A stretch of DNA of 61,397 nt from Streptomyces huasconensis (GTDB taxonomy: Bacteria; Actinomycetota; Actinomycetes; Streptomycetales; Streptomycetaceae), in contig RBWT01000020.1 in assembly GCA_004010275.1 (NCBI GenBank), positions 1 to 61,397 of the forward strand, given 5' to 3'. The first letter of the stretch is position 1. Each line of letters starts with the position of its first letter. This document shows positions 19,001-28,438 of this stretch, piece by piece. A model generated the notes under the pieces. The model was not told the DNA's origin. It did not search any database and saw only the letters and a program-made list of their open reading frames with translations. The position numbers were made by a program, and so were the translations under genes.

Positions 19001-21869
19001 TGGCGCCGGGGCCGGGCCGTGCGCGGGAGCCCGTACCAGGCCCTGCGGAGAAGCTCGTACGGCAGCCCGCGGCATCCGCGGCTCCCGCCGCGCCGCCGAG
19101 CGGCTGCGCGCCCCCGTTCCGCGGTCCGTCCCCGTTCCGCGATCCGTCCCCCCGCCGCGTCCGACCGAGCCGTCGGCCGCGGCCGCGGGCGGCGCCGAGC
19201 CGTTGCAGGCGGAGGCCGACTGGGCCCGGCGGACCGTGCTGTCGAAGCGCATCACCGAGGAGAACCGGTACGCACTGGCCGACCAGCGCAACCTGATCTC
19301 CCGCAAGAACCGCCGCGAGGTCAGCTACCCGATCGTCGGGGTCCGCGGCACGGGGGCACGCTTCACCGACGCCGACGGGCGGGAGTACCTCGACCTCTGC
19401 ATGGGCTTCGGCGTCAACATGCTCGGTCACGCGTCGGCACCGCTCGCCGCGGCACTGAACTCCTTCGACCCCTCCGACCTGCTCATCGGGCCGCAGTCGT
19501 CCACCGCGGGTGACGTGGCCCGCGGTATCGCCGCCCTCACCGGCGTCGACCGGGTCGCCTTCACCTCCTCGGGCACCGAGGCGGTGATGGGCGCCGTGCG
19601 GGCGGCGCGCGCCCGGACCGGCAAGCGGCTCGTGGCGCAGTTCACCGGGTCGTACCACGGCACCTTCGACGGCGTACTGGTCGCGCCACGGGCCGGGGGC
19701 GAGCCGGGCGAGGCCACGGCTCTCGGCCGGGGCACACCGCCCTCGATGACCCAGGACGCCCTCATCCTGCCGTACGACGCATCCGCCCTCCCCGTCCTCG
19801 AGTCCTACGCCGACCAGCTGGCCGCGGTGCTGGTCGAGCCGGTCCAGAGCCGCCGCCCCGGCTACCAGCCCGCCGAACTGCTGCACCAGCTCCGGGCGCT
19901 CACCGGTGCCCACGGCATCGCGCTCGTCTTCGACGAGATCATCACCGGCTTCCGGTGCCACCAGGGCGGTGCGGCCGCGTACTTCGGCATCCGTCCCGAC
20001 CTGGTGACCTACGGCAAGGTGATCGGCGGCGGCATGCCCCTCGGGGTCATCGCCGGGGACGCGGAATTCATGGCGCCCATCGACGGCGGGCGCTGGCGGG
20101 AGGGGGACGTCGGCTTCCCGCAGCGGCCCAGCATGGTCTTCGCGGGCACGTTCAGCAAGCATCCGATGGCCATGGCCGTGGCCCAGCAGATGATCGGGCA
20201 CCTCAAGAAGGAGTCGCCCCGGCTGCAGAACGCGCTGACCGGCCTGACGGCGTCCCTGGCCGGGCGGATCAACGCGCACGCGGCCGCCCACGGATATCCG
20301 GTCGAGGTCGAGCACTTCTCCTCGCTCTTCCGGTTCAACGTCGAGGGCGGCCCGCTGGCGGAGGACATGTTCGGCCTCGGCCTCCTCAACCGCGGCATCT
20401 ACGTCTGGGAGGGCGGCACCTGCTTCCTCAGCACCGCCCACACCGAAGCGGACTGCGCGCGGATCGTGGAAGCCGTGGCCGAGACCGCCGCGGAGGTCGC
20501 CGCGCGCGGCCAGTGGGACACGGCCCGCCCATCGCCCGCGCCGCACACTCCGAGCGCACCGCGCGCAGCACGCGTGCCGGCGCCCGCTCCCGTACCCACG
20601 CCCGCTCCCGAGCCGCCGCCCGCCGTGGTCGGCCAGGCGCCCCTGACGGACGGCCAGAAGCTGCTGTGGCTGGCCACCGAGCTGGGCGGCGAACTCGGCG
20701 AGTCCTACCAGGTCTCCGACGTGCTCCGGATCGAGGGCACGGTGGACGTCGAGCGGCTGCGGCGCGCCGTCGGGCGGGTCGCGGAGCGGCACGAGGCGAT
20801 GAGGACCGCGTTCGACGAGGACGGCGACTTCCAGCGCACGCTGACACGCGCCGTGCCGGGCCTCGCCGTCAGCACGCTGAGCGACGCCTCGCCCGACGAC
20901 GTGGAGGCGTTGCTGCACCGGGCCGCCCAGAAGCCGGTGGACCTGACGGCGCCCTCGCTCTTCCGCTTCCACCTCGTCCAGACGCAGGACGCCGCGTTCC
21001 TCCAGGCCACCGCGCCGCACGTGGTGGTCGACAGCTGGTCCCTCGGCGTCATGTGGTCGGAGCTGTCCGCCTGCTACCTGGGTGGAGCGACGGACGACGG
21101 CCTGCGCGAACCGGCCGGCTTCCTGGAGTACGCGCGGTGGAAACGCGAGGACGAGGACACACGGTTCGACGCGAACAGCGCCCTGTGGCGGGAGCGGCTC
21201 GACGCGGTCTGGGACACGGTCCCGCTCCTGGAGGACGAGGGGCCCTGGAAGCCGGTCACCCGCACGGACACCCTGCCCGCGCGGAGCCTGACGGAGCTGG
21301 GCGAACTCGCCCGGGCCGGCGGGGTCACGAAGCACACCGCGGCCCTCGCGGCGCTCGCGGCCGCCTCGTCGCTGCTCCTCGGCACGGAACAGGCGCTCGT
21401 CATGGCCCACCAGACAGGGCAGCCGCGCCACACGGACAAGCCGCTGATGGGCTTCTGCGTGGACCTGCTGCCGGTCGTCGCCGACCTCCCCGGCACCGCC
21501 ACGGTGACGGACGTGGCGAAGGCCGTCCAGGAGCAGATCCTGAGCGTCTCCAAGAGCACCTCCGGCCTCTACCGGGTCCTGCAGGAGCGGCGTTACCGGC
21601 GACAGCCGGAGAGCCTCATCGCGTTCAACTTCGAGGGCCCGCCCCCGCCCGGCATGTTCGGCACCACCGCCACCCCCGTGGTGCGGGCCCGCCAGGCCAC
21701 GGCACGTCCCGCGACCGTGACCGTCGGGGAGCACGACGGGACACTCGGACTGCTCCTGGAGATCACCGAGGACAGCGCACTGGGCCCGCACACCGACCGA
21801 CTGGCCACCACGTTCCAGCAGGTGCTCGCCGAGCCATCGGTGCCCCTGGAGGAGCTGCGCAGGCGCTGA
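16050..21869 (+). CDS. Hybrid PKS-NRPS: KS-AT-ACP-aminotransferase-C (two apparent frameshifts)
   Basis: About 1939 aa when repaired. KS (1-430): Cys182 in QTACSSS, His in EAHGTA and KANVGH. AT (about 525-810): LPGQG and GFSLGE. ACP (about 905-985): GYDS. PLP aminotransferase of the glutamate-1-semialdehyde class (about 1060-1485): EIITGF, lysine in TFSKHP. Terminal C domain (about 1525-1935): PHVVVDSWS, keeping the catalytic His and Asp. The module extends an acyl chain by two carbons, converts the beta-keto group to a beta-amine and condenses it with an amino acid, as in iturin-type MycA/ItuA proteins. The KS has LNLNYR where DPQQR is usual. GTG 16050 follows AAGGAG. The frame breaks near 17534 (extra G in GGG) and 19148 (C run); both lie in linkers and cancel. 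Confidence 0.87.
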
Positions 21870-22002
21870 TCCCGCGCCGGTGCGGCACGAGGCCCACCCG
21901 AGCCTCGGCAGGTGCAGAACCAATCGCACAGCATCGAGATCCGATATCACTGTGAAGGGGGGGCGGGCCAGCCGGACGGCATCCTCCGGTCGGCCCACTG
22001 CC

Positions 22003-22800
22003 ATGACATCGTCACCACAGCAGGCTCTGCACCGACAACTCGCCGCCGAATTGAGGGCGTCGGGGCGCGACCGTCGGCCGGTACCGCCGCTCTCCGCCCG
22101 CCACCCCGACCTCACCGTGGCCGATGCCTACGCGATCCAGCGCGAGGTCCGCGCGCTGGACGTCGCGGACGGGGCTCGACTCGCCGGACACAAGATCGGC
22201 ATCACCAGCGAGGCCATCCAGCGGATGTTCGGCATCGACCAGCCCGACTTCGGCTATCTGGCCGACCACATGCTGGCCCCGGACGGTGTCTGTCTGCGTC
22301 CCGACCGGTTCATCGCCCCGAAGGTCGAGGGCGAACTCGCCTTCCGCATGGGAGAAGACCTCCGCGGGGGCTCGGTGACGGCACGCGACGTCCTCGACGC
22401 CACGGCCGCGGTGCTCCCGGCGCTCGAAGTGCTCGACAGCCGGATCGCGGACTGGAAGATCCAGCTCGTGGACACGGTCGCCGACAACGCCTCCTGCGCC
22501 CTGGCCGTGCTCGGCGCGGAGGTCTCCCCCGAGGGCATCGACCTGGCGGCCGAGCAGATGGTGTTCGAGGCGGGCACCACCGTCCACACCGCGCACGGCT
22601 CGGCGGTTCTGGGGCATCCGGCGGAATCCGTGGCCTGCCTGGTGCGGATTCTGCACACCTTCGGCGAGGGGGTCCGTGCGGGCGACATCGTCCTCGCCGG
22701 TGCCTGGGCCGCCGCGGTCGACCTGCTGCCGGGAGGCACGGCGAAGGCCTCCTTCGGCGCCCTCGGCTCCGTCTCGCTCAGCATGGAGGGCCAGTCATGA
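22003..22800 (+). CDS. 2-oxopent-4-enoate hydratase-like enzyme
   Basis: A 265-aa member of the fumarylacetoacetate-hydrolase superfamily, hydratase/decarboxylase branch (MhpD/XylJ/DmpE type). In catabolism these add water to 2-hydroxypenta-2,4-dienoate, giving 4-hydroxy-2-oxopentanoate. Family features include [23 protein letters not shown], and the Asn/Ser and Gly-rich C-terminal blocks. It is the first gene of a coupled set with acylating aldehyde dehydrogenase and aldolase, the same trio as the lower meta-cleavage pathway. In a biosynthetic cluster it may run in reverse as a dehydratase, or hydrate an unsaturated keto acid. I chose ATG 22003 for homology; the Shine-Dalgarno is weak, and a GTG at 21955 beside a G run is an alternative. 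Confidence 0.85.
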   Translation: MTSSPQQALHRQLAAELRASGRDRRPVPPLSARHPDLTVADAYAIQREVRALDVADGARLAGHKIGITSEAIQRMFGIDQPDFGYLADHMLAPDGVCLRPDRFIAPKVEGELAFRMGEDLRGGSVTARDVLDATAAVLPALEVLDSRIADWKIQLVDTVADNASCALAVLGAEVSPEGIDLAAEQMVFEAGTTVHTAHGSAVLGHPAESVACLVRILHTFGEGVRAGDIVLAGAWAAAVDLLPGGTAKASFGALGSVSLSMEGQS

Positions 22801-23690
22801 ACGACGACGGACGGCTGTCCGTGGCGGTGCTCGGAGCAGGCCTCATCGGGGTCGATCTGGCGGCCAAGGCGCTGCGGTCCGGCGCGCTCGACCTGCGGCT
22901 CATCGTGGGCCGGGACGAGCGCACGCCGGGCCTGCGCCAGGCGGCCAGGCTCGGGGTGCGGACCTCCACGGACGGCATCCGCTCCCTGACGGAGACCGAC
23001 GAACCCTTCGACATCGTCTTCGACGCCACCAACGCGATGTCGCACGCGCGGCACGCCGAACTCCTGGCCCCGCTCGGCACCACGCTCATCGACCTGACGC
23101 CCAGCAGGGTCGGACAGATGGTGGTGCCGACCGTGAACGGACCGGCGGCCGCGGCCTGCACCGACGTGAACATGGTCAGCTGCGGGGGCCAGGCGTCGAT
23201 CCCGCTCCTGCACGCCGTCTCGCGCCGGCACCGGCTCGACTACGTGGAGGTCGTCACCACCGCCGCCACCCTCAGCGTCGGCCGCTCCACCCGGCTCAAC
23301 CTCGACGAGTACGTCGAGACCACGCAGGACGCGGTCCGCGACTTCACCGGGGCCAAGGACGTCAAGTCGATCCTCAACATCAGCCCCGCCCGCCCCCCGG
23401 CCACCTTCCGGGTCGCCATGTCCCTGTACGGCGACAACCTCACCCAGGAGTCGGTGAGCGCGCTGGTCGAGAACGCCGCGGCGGGCGTCCGCGCCTTCGC
23501 CGGCGGATACGACGTCACCGCGTGCACCGTGAACGACGGCAGGGCCTTCATCGCCGTCGAGGTCACCGCGCGGGGGGACCGCATCCCGAAGTACGCGGGA
23601 AACATCGACATCATCAACTCCGCCGCGCTGCACATCGCCGAGCAGTACACGGCGGGCCGCCGCGCGGCCGTCGAGAGGGAGCGGGCATGA
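22797..23690 (+). CDS. Acylating aldehyde dehydrogenase (DmpF/MhpF family)
   Basis: A 297-aa NAD(P)-dependent enzyme that interconverts an aldehyde and an acyl thioester. VLGAGLIG (residues 11-18) is the dinucleotide loop. Cys129 in NMVSCGG is the catalytic thiol. The C-terminal dimerisation part has [10 protein letters not shown]. It starts at ATG 22797, overlapping the hydratase stop by four bases. In meta-cleavage pathways it forms a channelled complex with the aldolase encoded next. Here the aldolase carries an acyl carrier domain, so the thioester may be ACP-bound rather than CoA-bound, and the reaction may run as a reduction to the aldehyde. Confidence 0.92.
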   Translation: MNDDGRLSVAVLGAGLIGVDLAAKALRSGALDLRLIVGRDERTPGLRQAARLGVRTSTDGIRSLTETDEPFDIVFDATNAMSHARHAELLAPLGTTLIDLTPSRVGQMVVPTVNGPAAAACTDVNMVSCGGQASIPLLHAVSRRHRLDYVEVVTTAATLSVGRSTRLNLDEYVETTQDAVRDFTGAKDVKSILNISPARPPATFRVAMSLYGDNLTQESVSALVENAAAGVRAFAGGYDVTACTVNDGRAFIAVEVTARGDRIPKYAGNIDIINSAALHIAEQYTAGRRAAVERERA

Positions 23691-25069
23691 GCGGGACAGG
23701 CGCACACGGCGGAGCCGCCATAGGGGCGACCGGCACGGATGTCACGAGCCCCGCGACGGGCACCGGACCGGCGGCAGGCAAGCCGGTCCTGATCCACGAC
23801 CCGACGCTGCGCGACGGTCACCACGCCGTCCGCCATCAGCTCAGCCGCGAGCAGCTGCGGGCGTACGCGGCCGCGGCCGACGCCGCGGCTGTCCCCGTGG
23901 TCGAGGTGGGGCACGGCAACGGCCTGGGCGCCTCCTCCCTCCAGGTCGGACAGGCCAGGCTCAGCGACGACGAGATGCTGTCGGTCGTCCGGGAGGCCCT
24001 CCAGAAGAGCAGGATGGGCGTCTTCATGCTGCCCGGCTGGGGCACCGTCGCGAACCTGCGGAAGGCCATCGCCCACGAGGCCGACCTGGTGCGGATCGGT
24101 ACCCACTGCACCGAGGCGGATCTGGCCGAGCGGCACCTCGGCTTCCTGCGCGACGCGGGGGTGGACGCCCACGGCGTGCTCCTGATGAGCCACATGGCGA
24201 GCCCGCAGCGGCTGGCCGAGGAGTGCGTCCGCCTCGTCGGGTACGGCGCGACCGGCGTGGGCATCCTCGACTCGTCCGGGCACTACCTGCCGACGGACGT
24301 CTCCGAGCGCATCGCCGCCATCCGGGAGGCCGTCGACGTACCGGTGATGTTCCACGGCCACAACAACCTCGGCATGGCGGTGGCGAACTCCATCGCCGCG
24401 GCGGAGGCCGGCGCCGACATCCTCGACGCGTGCGCCCGGGGGTTCGGGGCCGGGGCGGGCAACACCCAGCTGGAGGTCCTGGTCCCCGTCCTGGAGCGGC
24501 TGGGCTACGCCACCGGCATCGACTTCTACAAGCTCCTGGACGCGGCGGACATCGCCGGACGGGAGCTGATGGACTCCGCTCCCACCATCGACTCGGTGGC
24601 GGTCGTCAGCGGGCTCGCCGGAGTCTTCTCCGGGTTCAAGACCCGCGTACTCGACATCTCCCGCCGCGAGGGGGTCGACCCCCGTGACGTCTTCTTCGAG
24701 CTGGGCAGGCTCCAGGCGGTGGCCGGTCAGGAGGACCTCATCGTGGACGTGGCGCTCACCCTCCGGAAGGCCCGCGGGGAGACGGCCGCCGAAGCGGGGA
24801 GCACGCCCGTGACCGGAGATACGTACGAGCTGCTCAGGACGGTCCTGATCGACGATCTCCAGTTCCTGGAGGACGACGTCGTCCCGGGCGCCACCCGGAC
24901 CGAGGTGGGCCTGGACTCCGTGGCCATGACGGAGCTGGCCACGGTGCTCAGCACCCGGCTCGGCTTCGAGATCCACGACTACGAACTGCTGGACGCCACC
25001 ACCGTCGCGGACGTCGCGCGCCTCCTGGAGGAGCGCCGGCTGGCGGCCGGAGCCGTGTCCCCGCAGTAG
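23687..25069 (+). CDS. 4-hydroxy-2-oxovalerate aldolase fused to acyl carrier domain
   Basis: 460 aa. Residues about 32-365 are a DmpG-type pyruvate aldolase: R42, D43 and H46 in [11 protein letters not shown] match the catalytic Arg, Asp and His, and H223-x-H225 are metal ligands. The C-terminal communication domain (about 295-360) normally contacts the dehydrogenase. Residues about 378-452 form a carrier domain with VGLDSVAM, Ser411 being the phosphopantetheine site. DmpG enzymes are usually about 340 aa and have no carrier. The aldolase would join pyruvate to a short aldehyde, or cleave the product. The fused carrier suggests that the acyl group reduced by the dehydrogenase is presented on this same protein. 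The ATG overlaps the upstream stop. Confidence 0.9.
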   Translation: MSGTGAHGGAAIGATGTDVTSPATGTGPAAGKPVLIHDPTLRDGHHAVRHQLSREQLRAYAAAADAAAVPVVEVGHGNGLGASSLQVGQARLSDDEMLSVVREALQKSRMGVFMLPGWGTVANLRKAIAHEADLVRIGTHCTEADLAERHLGFLRDAGVDAHGVLLMSHMASPQRLAEECVRLVGYGATGVGILDSSGHYLPTDVSERIAAIREAVDVPVMFHGHNNLGMAVANSIAAAEAGADILDACARGFGAGAGNTQLEVLVPVLERLGYATGIDFYKLLDAADIAGRELMDSAPTIDSVAVVSGLAGVFSGFKTRVLDISRREGVDPRDVFFELGRLQAVAGQEDLIVDVALTLRKARGETAAEAGSTPVTGDTYELLRTVLIDDLQFLEDDVVPGATRTEVGLDSVAMTELATVLSTRLGFEIHDYELLDATTVADVARLLEERRLAAGAVSPQ

Positions 25070-25141
25070 CGGTCCACCGTGGCGTCGCGCCGGCCGGCCA
25101 CCCCCGTCGGGCCGCGCCCCTTCCTTCACCCCGGGAGTCCC

Positions 25142-26260
25142 ATGCCAGCCATACGATTCCGTTCGGCACTCGACCGCATCTCCTCCTACCGTCCGACCGA
25201 GGGCGCGAACGGCGCGGCGCCCCCGCGACCGCTGTCGGCCAACGAGACTCCGCACGCACCGCTGCCGGGCGTCGTCGAGGCGATCGCCGCCGCGGCCGCC
25301 TCCGCGCACCGCTACCCGGACGCCTGGTGCCGGGAGCTGTCCCGCTCCATCGCCCGGGCCCACGGAATCGACACCGACCGGGTGCTGGTGGGCGCGGGCT
25401 CCGTCTCACTGCTCCAGGCGCTGTTCCAGGCGTTCGGCGAGCCGGGCGACGAGGTCGTCTACGCCTGGCGGTCGTTCGAGCTGTACGAGGAGCTGGCCGA
25501 GCTGGCCGGGCTGCGCTCGATCCGGGTTCCGCTGGCCGACGCCGTGCACGACCTCCCGGCGATGGCGGACCGCGTCACCGACAGGACGCGGCTGGTCGTC
25601 GTGTGCAACCCGAACAACCCGACCGGCACGGTGGTCGGCCACGACGCGCTGCGGGCCTTCCTGTCGCGTGTCCCTGAGACCTGTCTCGTCGCCCTGGACG
25701 AGGCGTACATCGAGTACACCCGCGCACCGGACGCCGCCCGGGGGAGGGAGCTGTGCGAAAAGTTCCCCAACCTCGTGGTGCTGCGCACGTTCTCCAAGGC
25801 GTACGGCCTCGCGGGGCTGCGCGTCGGGTACCTGCTGGGCGCCGCCGACGTGGTCGCGCAGCTGGACAAGACCTGCCTCCCCTACGCGGTGAACACGGTC
25901 GCGCAGCGGGCCGCGGAAGCGGCGCTCGGTCTCCAGGCGGAGCTGGCGCACCGGGTCGAGGCCACGGTCGCGGAGCGCACCCGGGTCCGGGACGCACTGG
26001 TGGCCCGCGGCTGGCGTGTGCCGGACGCGCAGGGCAACTTCCTGTGGCTCGGCCTCGGGGCGGCTTCGGCGGAGTTCGGCCGCTGGTGCATGTCGCGGCA
26101 GATCGCTGTGCGGACGTTCGCCGGGGAGGGGGTGCGCGTGACCATCGGCCTCGACCAGGACAACGACGCGTTCCTGAAGGCCGTGGCCGACTGGGGCGAC
26201 GCACCGGAGTCCGCCGCCCCGGAGCGCGGCGGCGCAGCGGCGGGGGCGGCGAAGCGATGA
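25142..26260 (+). CDS. HisC-like aminotransferase
   Basis: A 372-aa fold-type I PLP enzyme of the histidinol-phosphate aminotransferase family. CNPNNPTG, the cofactor Asp and Tyr in LDEAYIEY, and K219 in TFSKAYGLAGLRVGY are present. Within this operon it probably converts the 2-oxo acid made by the aldolase and hydratase into an alpha-amino acid for an NRPS adenylation domain; in general HisC homologs also act on histidinol phosphate and aromatic amino acids. Start ATG 25142 has GGGAG upstream. It lies 72 bp after the aldolase and overlaps the next gene by four bases. Confidence 0.87.
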   Translation: MPAIRFRSALDRISSYRPTEGANGAAPPRPLSANETPHAPLPGVVEAIAAAAASAHRYPDAWCRELSRSIARAHGIDTDRVLVGAGSVSLLQALFQAFGEPGDEVVYAWRSFELYEELAELAGLRSIRVPLADAVHDLPAMADRVTDRTRLVVVCNPNNPTGTVVGHDALRAFLSRVPETCLVALDEAYIEYTRAPDAARGRELCEKFPNLVVLRTFSKAYGLAGLRVGYLLGAADVVAQLDKTCLPYAVNTVAQRAAEAALGLQAELAHRVEATVAERTRVRDALVARGWRVPDAQGNFLWLGLGAASAEFGRWCMSRQIAVRTFAGEGVRVTIGLDQDNDAFLKAVADWGDAPESAAPERGGAAAGAAKR

Positions 26261-27228
26261 GCGGCATCGACGCCCTGAACTCCGTACGGATGGTCGACGG
26301 CAGTTCCCTCACCCGCCGGGTGACCGTCTCGCCGGGCATGTGCAGCAGCGGGTCGCAGATCTTCGGCCGGATCGGCGACTGGACCTGGGAGGCGGTCTCC
26401 GCCGCCTGCGGCATGAACGCGCACGCCGCCACCACCGCCGACGGCCGCCCCGCCTACCTGTCCTTCTACTACTACCGGGTACGCGGCGGAAAGACCGTGC
26501 ACCCGCACGGCCTCACCTTCGGCGACGAACTCCGGGTCTGCTCCCGCGTGTTCCAGATCGGCAGCCAGTCCACGCTGACCCTGCACCGGCTCGCACCCGT
26601 CGGCCTCACCGTGCCCGAGGGCCCGTTGGACCCGGAGGAGGTGTACGAGCGACTGCACCCGGACTGCATGTACGCGGAGAACTTCAACCGCTGGATCGCC
26701 CGCTCCACCCCGGGCAGCAACCAGCGCCTGTCCGAGGTGACACCCCCGGACTTCGCCTACGCGGACCTGCCGCGCCTGCCCAACCGCCACTCGCCCCGCA
26801 CACCGGTGGGCCGGGCCCGCGCGGCCGGCAGCTTCTACGCCGAGCCGCCCCAGGGGTTCGTGCCGGCCGGGCCCGCCCACACGACCCCGTACACCCTGGA
26901 CGTGGTCCGCGACCTCAACGGCGTGGGCCTGGTGTACTTCGCCTCGTACTTCTCCATCTTCGACACGGTGCTGCTGGGCCTGTGGCGCTCGCAGGGCCGC
27001 AGCGACGAACAGTTCCTGCGGCGCAAGGTCGCCCAGCAGAAGGTCGGCTACTTCGGCAACGCGGACCCCGGCGCGGCCCTCACCATCTCGGTGAACAGGT
27101 GGCGCAGCGAGACGGCACCGGACCTGGAGATAGCCGACATGGCGATGCACGACGCGGCCACGAACCGCCTGCTCGCGGTGACCGGCATCGAACTGGAGGC
27201 CACCCCGGTGCCGTCCCCGAACGCCTGA
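26257..27228 (+). CDS. LnmK-like acyltransferase/decarboxylase
   Basis: A 323-aa protein matching the LnmK family (double hot-dog fold), recognisable by PGMCSSGSQIFGRIGDWTWE, YLSFYYYRVRGG, GLTFGDELRV and YFASYFSIFDT. LnmK of leinamycin biosynthesis takes methylmalonyl-CoA, decarboxylates it and places propionyl on an ACP. Here the nearest carrier is the one fused to the aldolase, so propionyl (or another acyl) loading of that carrier is the natural hypothesis. It overlaps the aminotransferase gene (ATGA) and ends the five-gene operon; a strong hairpin follows. The match is from memory of the family, not from a database search. Confidence 0.8.
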   Translation: MSGIDALNSVRMVDGSSLTRRVTVSPGMCSSGSQIFGRIGDWTWEAVSAACGMNAHAATTADGRPAYLSFYYYRVRGGKTVHPHGLTFGDELRVCSRVFQIGSQSTLTLHRLAPVGLTVPEGPLDPEEVYERLHPDCMYAENFNRWIARSTPGSNQRLSEVTPPDFAYADLPRLPNRHSPRTPVGRARAAGSFYAEPPQGFVPAGPAHTTPYTLDVVRDLNGVGLVYFASYFSIFDTVLLGLWRSQGRSDEQFLRRKVAQQKVGYFGNADPGAALTISVNRWRSETAPDLEIADMAMHDAATNRLLAVTGIELEATPVPSPNA

Positions 27229-27256
27229 CGGCGGGATCAGCCGACGGCCGGCGCGA

Positions 27257-27279
27257 CCGCGCCCTGCGACAGGGCGCGG
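27257..27279. terminator. Bidirectional hairpin terminator
   Basis: A perfect 10-bp G+C stem (CCGCGCCCTG / CAGGGCGCGG) with a 3-nt loop lies between the convergent LnmK-like and amidinotransferase genes. It has no T tract, which is common in Streptomyces. Confidence 0.7.
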
Positions 27280-27298
27280 CCCGGCCGCCGGGCGCGGA

Positions 27299-28381
27299 TC
27301 AGAAGTAGGAGAGCAGCGCGCCGCGCCGCCGCACATCGACCGTCGCGCAGTGGAAGGAACCGCCGAAGCTGTTGAAGTTCCGGAACGGGCAGGGGACCGC
27401 CTCGATCTCCCACTCCTCGGCGAACCGGCGCATCGGCTCGTCCTGCGCCTCCACGACCATCCGGTGCTCGTCGATCATCAGCACGTTCATGTTGATCCAC
27501 TTGCTGGTCATGTACAGCGGGTGACCGTCGGGAATCACCGGCAGGGGCGCCGTGCGCACCTCCCAGTCCTTGAAGATCCGCGGGACCTCCGGCACCCGGT
27601 CCGGATGGATCAGCAGCTTGCCCGGGGCCAGCGGCATCAGGGACGCGTCGATGTGCATGGGGTGGTCGTCGGCGAGGACCAGCTCGTGCACCCGGTACGT
27701 GTCGCCCAGGTGCCGGCTCAGCCACTCGATGCCCAGGGCGTTGGTGACGTGGCTGCGCTGGGCGAAGATGTCACGGCCGCACCGGATGAAGTCGGCGGCG
27801 TCGAAGGTGGGCTCGAACTCGGTGATCACCGAGCGGAACGGCTCGCCGTCCGGCTGATCGGTCCAGCCGTCGACGTACAGCTCGTCGGAGAGCTCGGGCA
27901 TGGGCGGCGAGCTCCAGCGGGCCCCCTGCCGGAAGTACTCCTTGAGCAGCGGCCGGAAGGCGGAGGCCGCGTGGTGGCGGGAGCGCCAGGACATCGGGGC
28001 CTCGATGATGTCCTCGCCGACGACCAGCAGCGAGTCGCGGGGCATCGCGTCGTAGAGACCCGTGCTCGACCAGTCCCGCCCGGCATAGGACCGGCTGTGG
28101 TCCCGCGCCTCGGGCCGGCGGACCTTGACGCCCTCCCCGGCCAGGATCTCGACCAGCTGATCGAGTTCGTCGCGCGCCGCCGCGACCTGGTCGGCGGGGA
28201 ACAGCCGCCCGGCGTTCTCCCGGAACACCTTCCGCTGCTCCGGTGAGAGCGGTGCGCCGACCGCGACGTGCCACGGCGGGAAGTGGGCGCCGTCCACGGA
28301 GCCGACGATCACCTCTTCCAGCGGGTCCCATTCGTTGTAGGCCCTGACGGGGCTCTCGGCCCGGGTCTCTGACTCGGTCAC
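27299..28381 (-). CDS. Glycine-amidinotransferase-like enzyme
   Basis: A 360-aa member of the L-arginine:glycine amidinotransferase family, which moves the amidino group of arginine to an amine and so makes a guanidine. NEWDPLEEVIVG opens the fold. The catalytic residues read D204 (GRDIFAQRS), H243 (PMHIDAS) and C345 (GGSFHCATVD), all kept. The acceptor cannot be told; glycine (as in cylindrospermopsin starter formation) or a beta- or side-chain amine on a precursor are options. A guanidine is also the natural substrate type of the SznF-like enzyme at 3692. It is the last gene of a minus-strand run with the desaturase 57 bp upstream. Confidence 0.9.
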   Translation of the reverse strand: MTESETRAESPVRAYNEWDPLEEVIVGSVDGAHFPPWHVAVGAPLSPEQRKVFRENAGRLFPADQVAAARDELDQLVEILAGEGVKVRRPEARDHSRSYAGRDWSSTGLYDAMPRDSLLVVGEDIIEAPMSWRSRHHAASAFRPLLKEYFRQGARWSSPPMPELSDELYVDGWTDQPDGEPFRSVITEFEPTFDAADFIRCGRDIFAQRSHVTNALGIEWLSRHLGDTYRVHELVLADDHPMHIDASLMPLAPGKLLIHPDRVPEVPRIFKDWEVRTAPLPVIPDGHPLYMTSKWINMNVLMIDEHRMVVEAQDEPMRRFAEEWEIEAVPCPFRNFNSFGGSFHCATVDVRRRGALLSYF

Positions 28382-28438
28382 CTTGCGTCCTTAGCTGTCG
28401 GTGAGTACTGCAGTTCTGCGCGCACGAGCCGCGGTGGC

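Noticed and set aside
22003..25069. Ordinary aromatic meta-cleavage degradation operon
   Set aside because: No ring-cleavage dioxygenase or upstream catabolic genes are present, the aldolase has a carrier domain, and the set is coupled to an LnmK-like gene and surrounded by NRPS/PKS genes.
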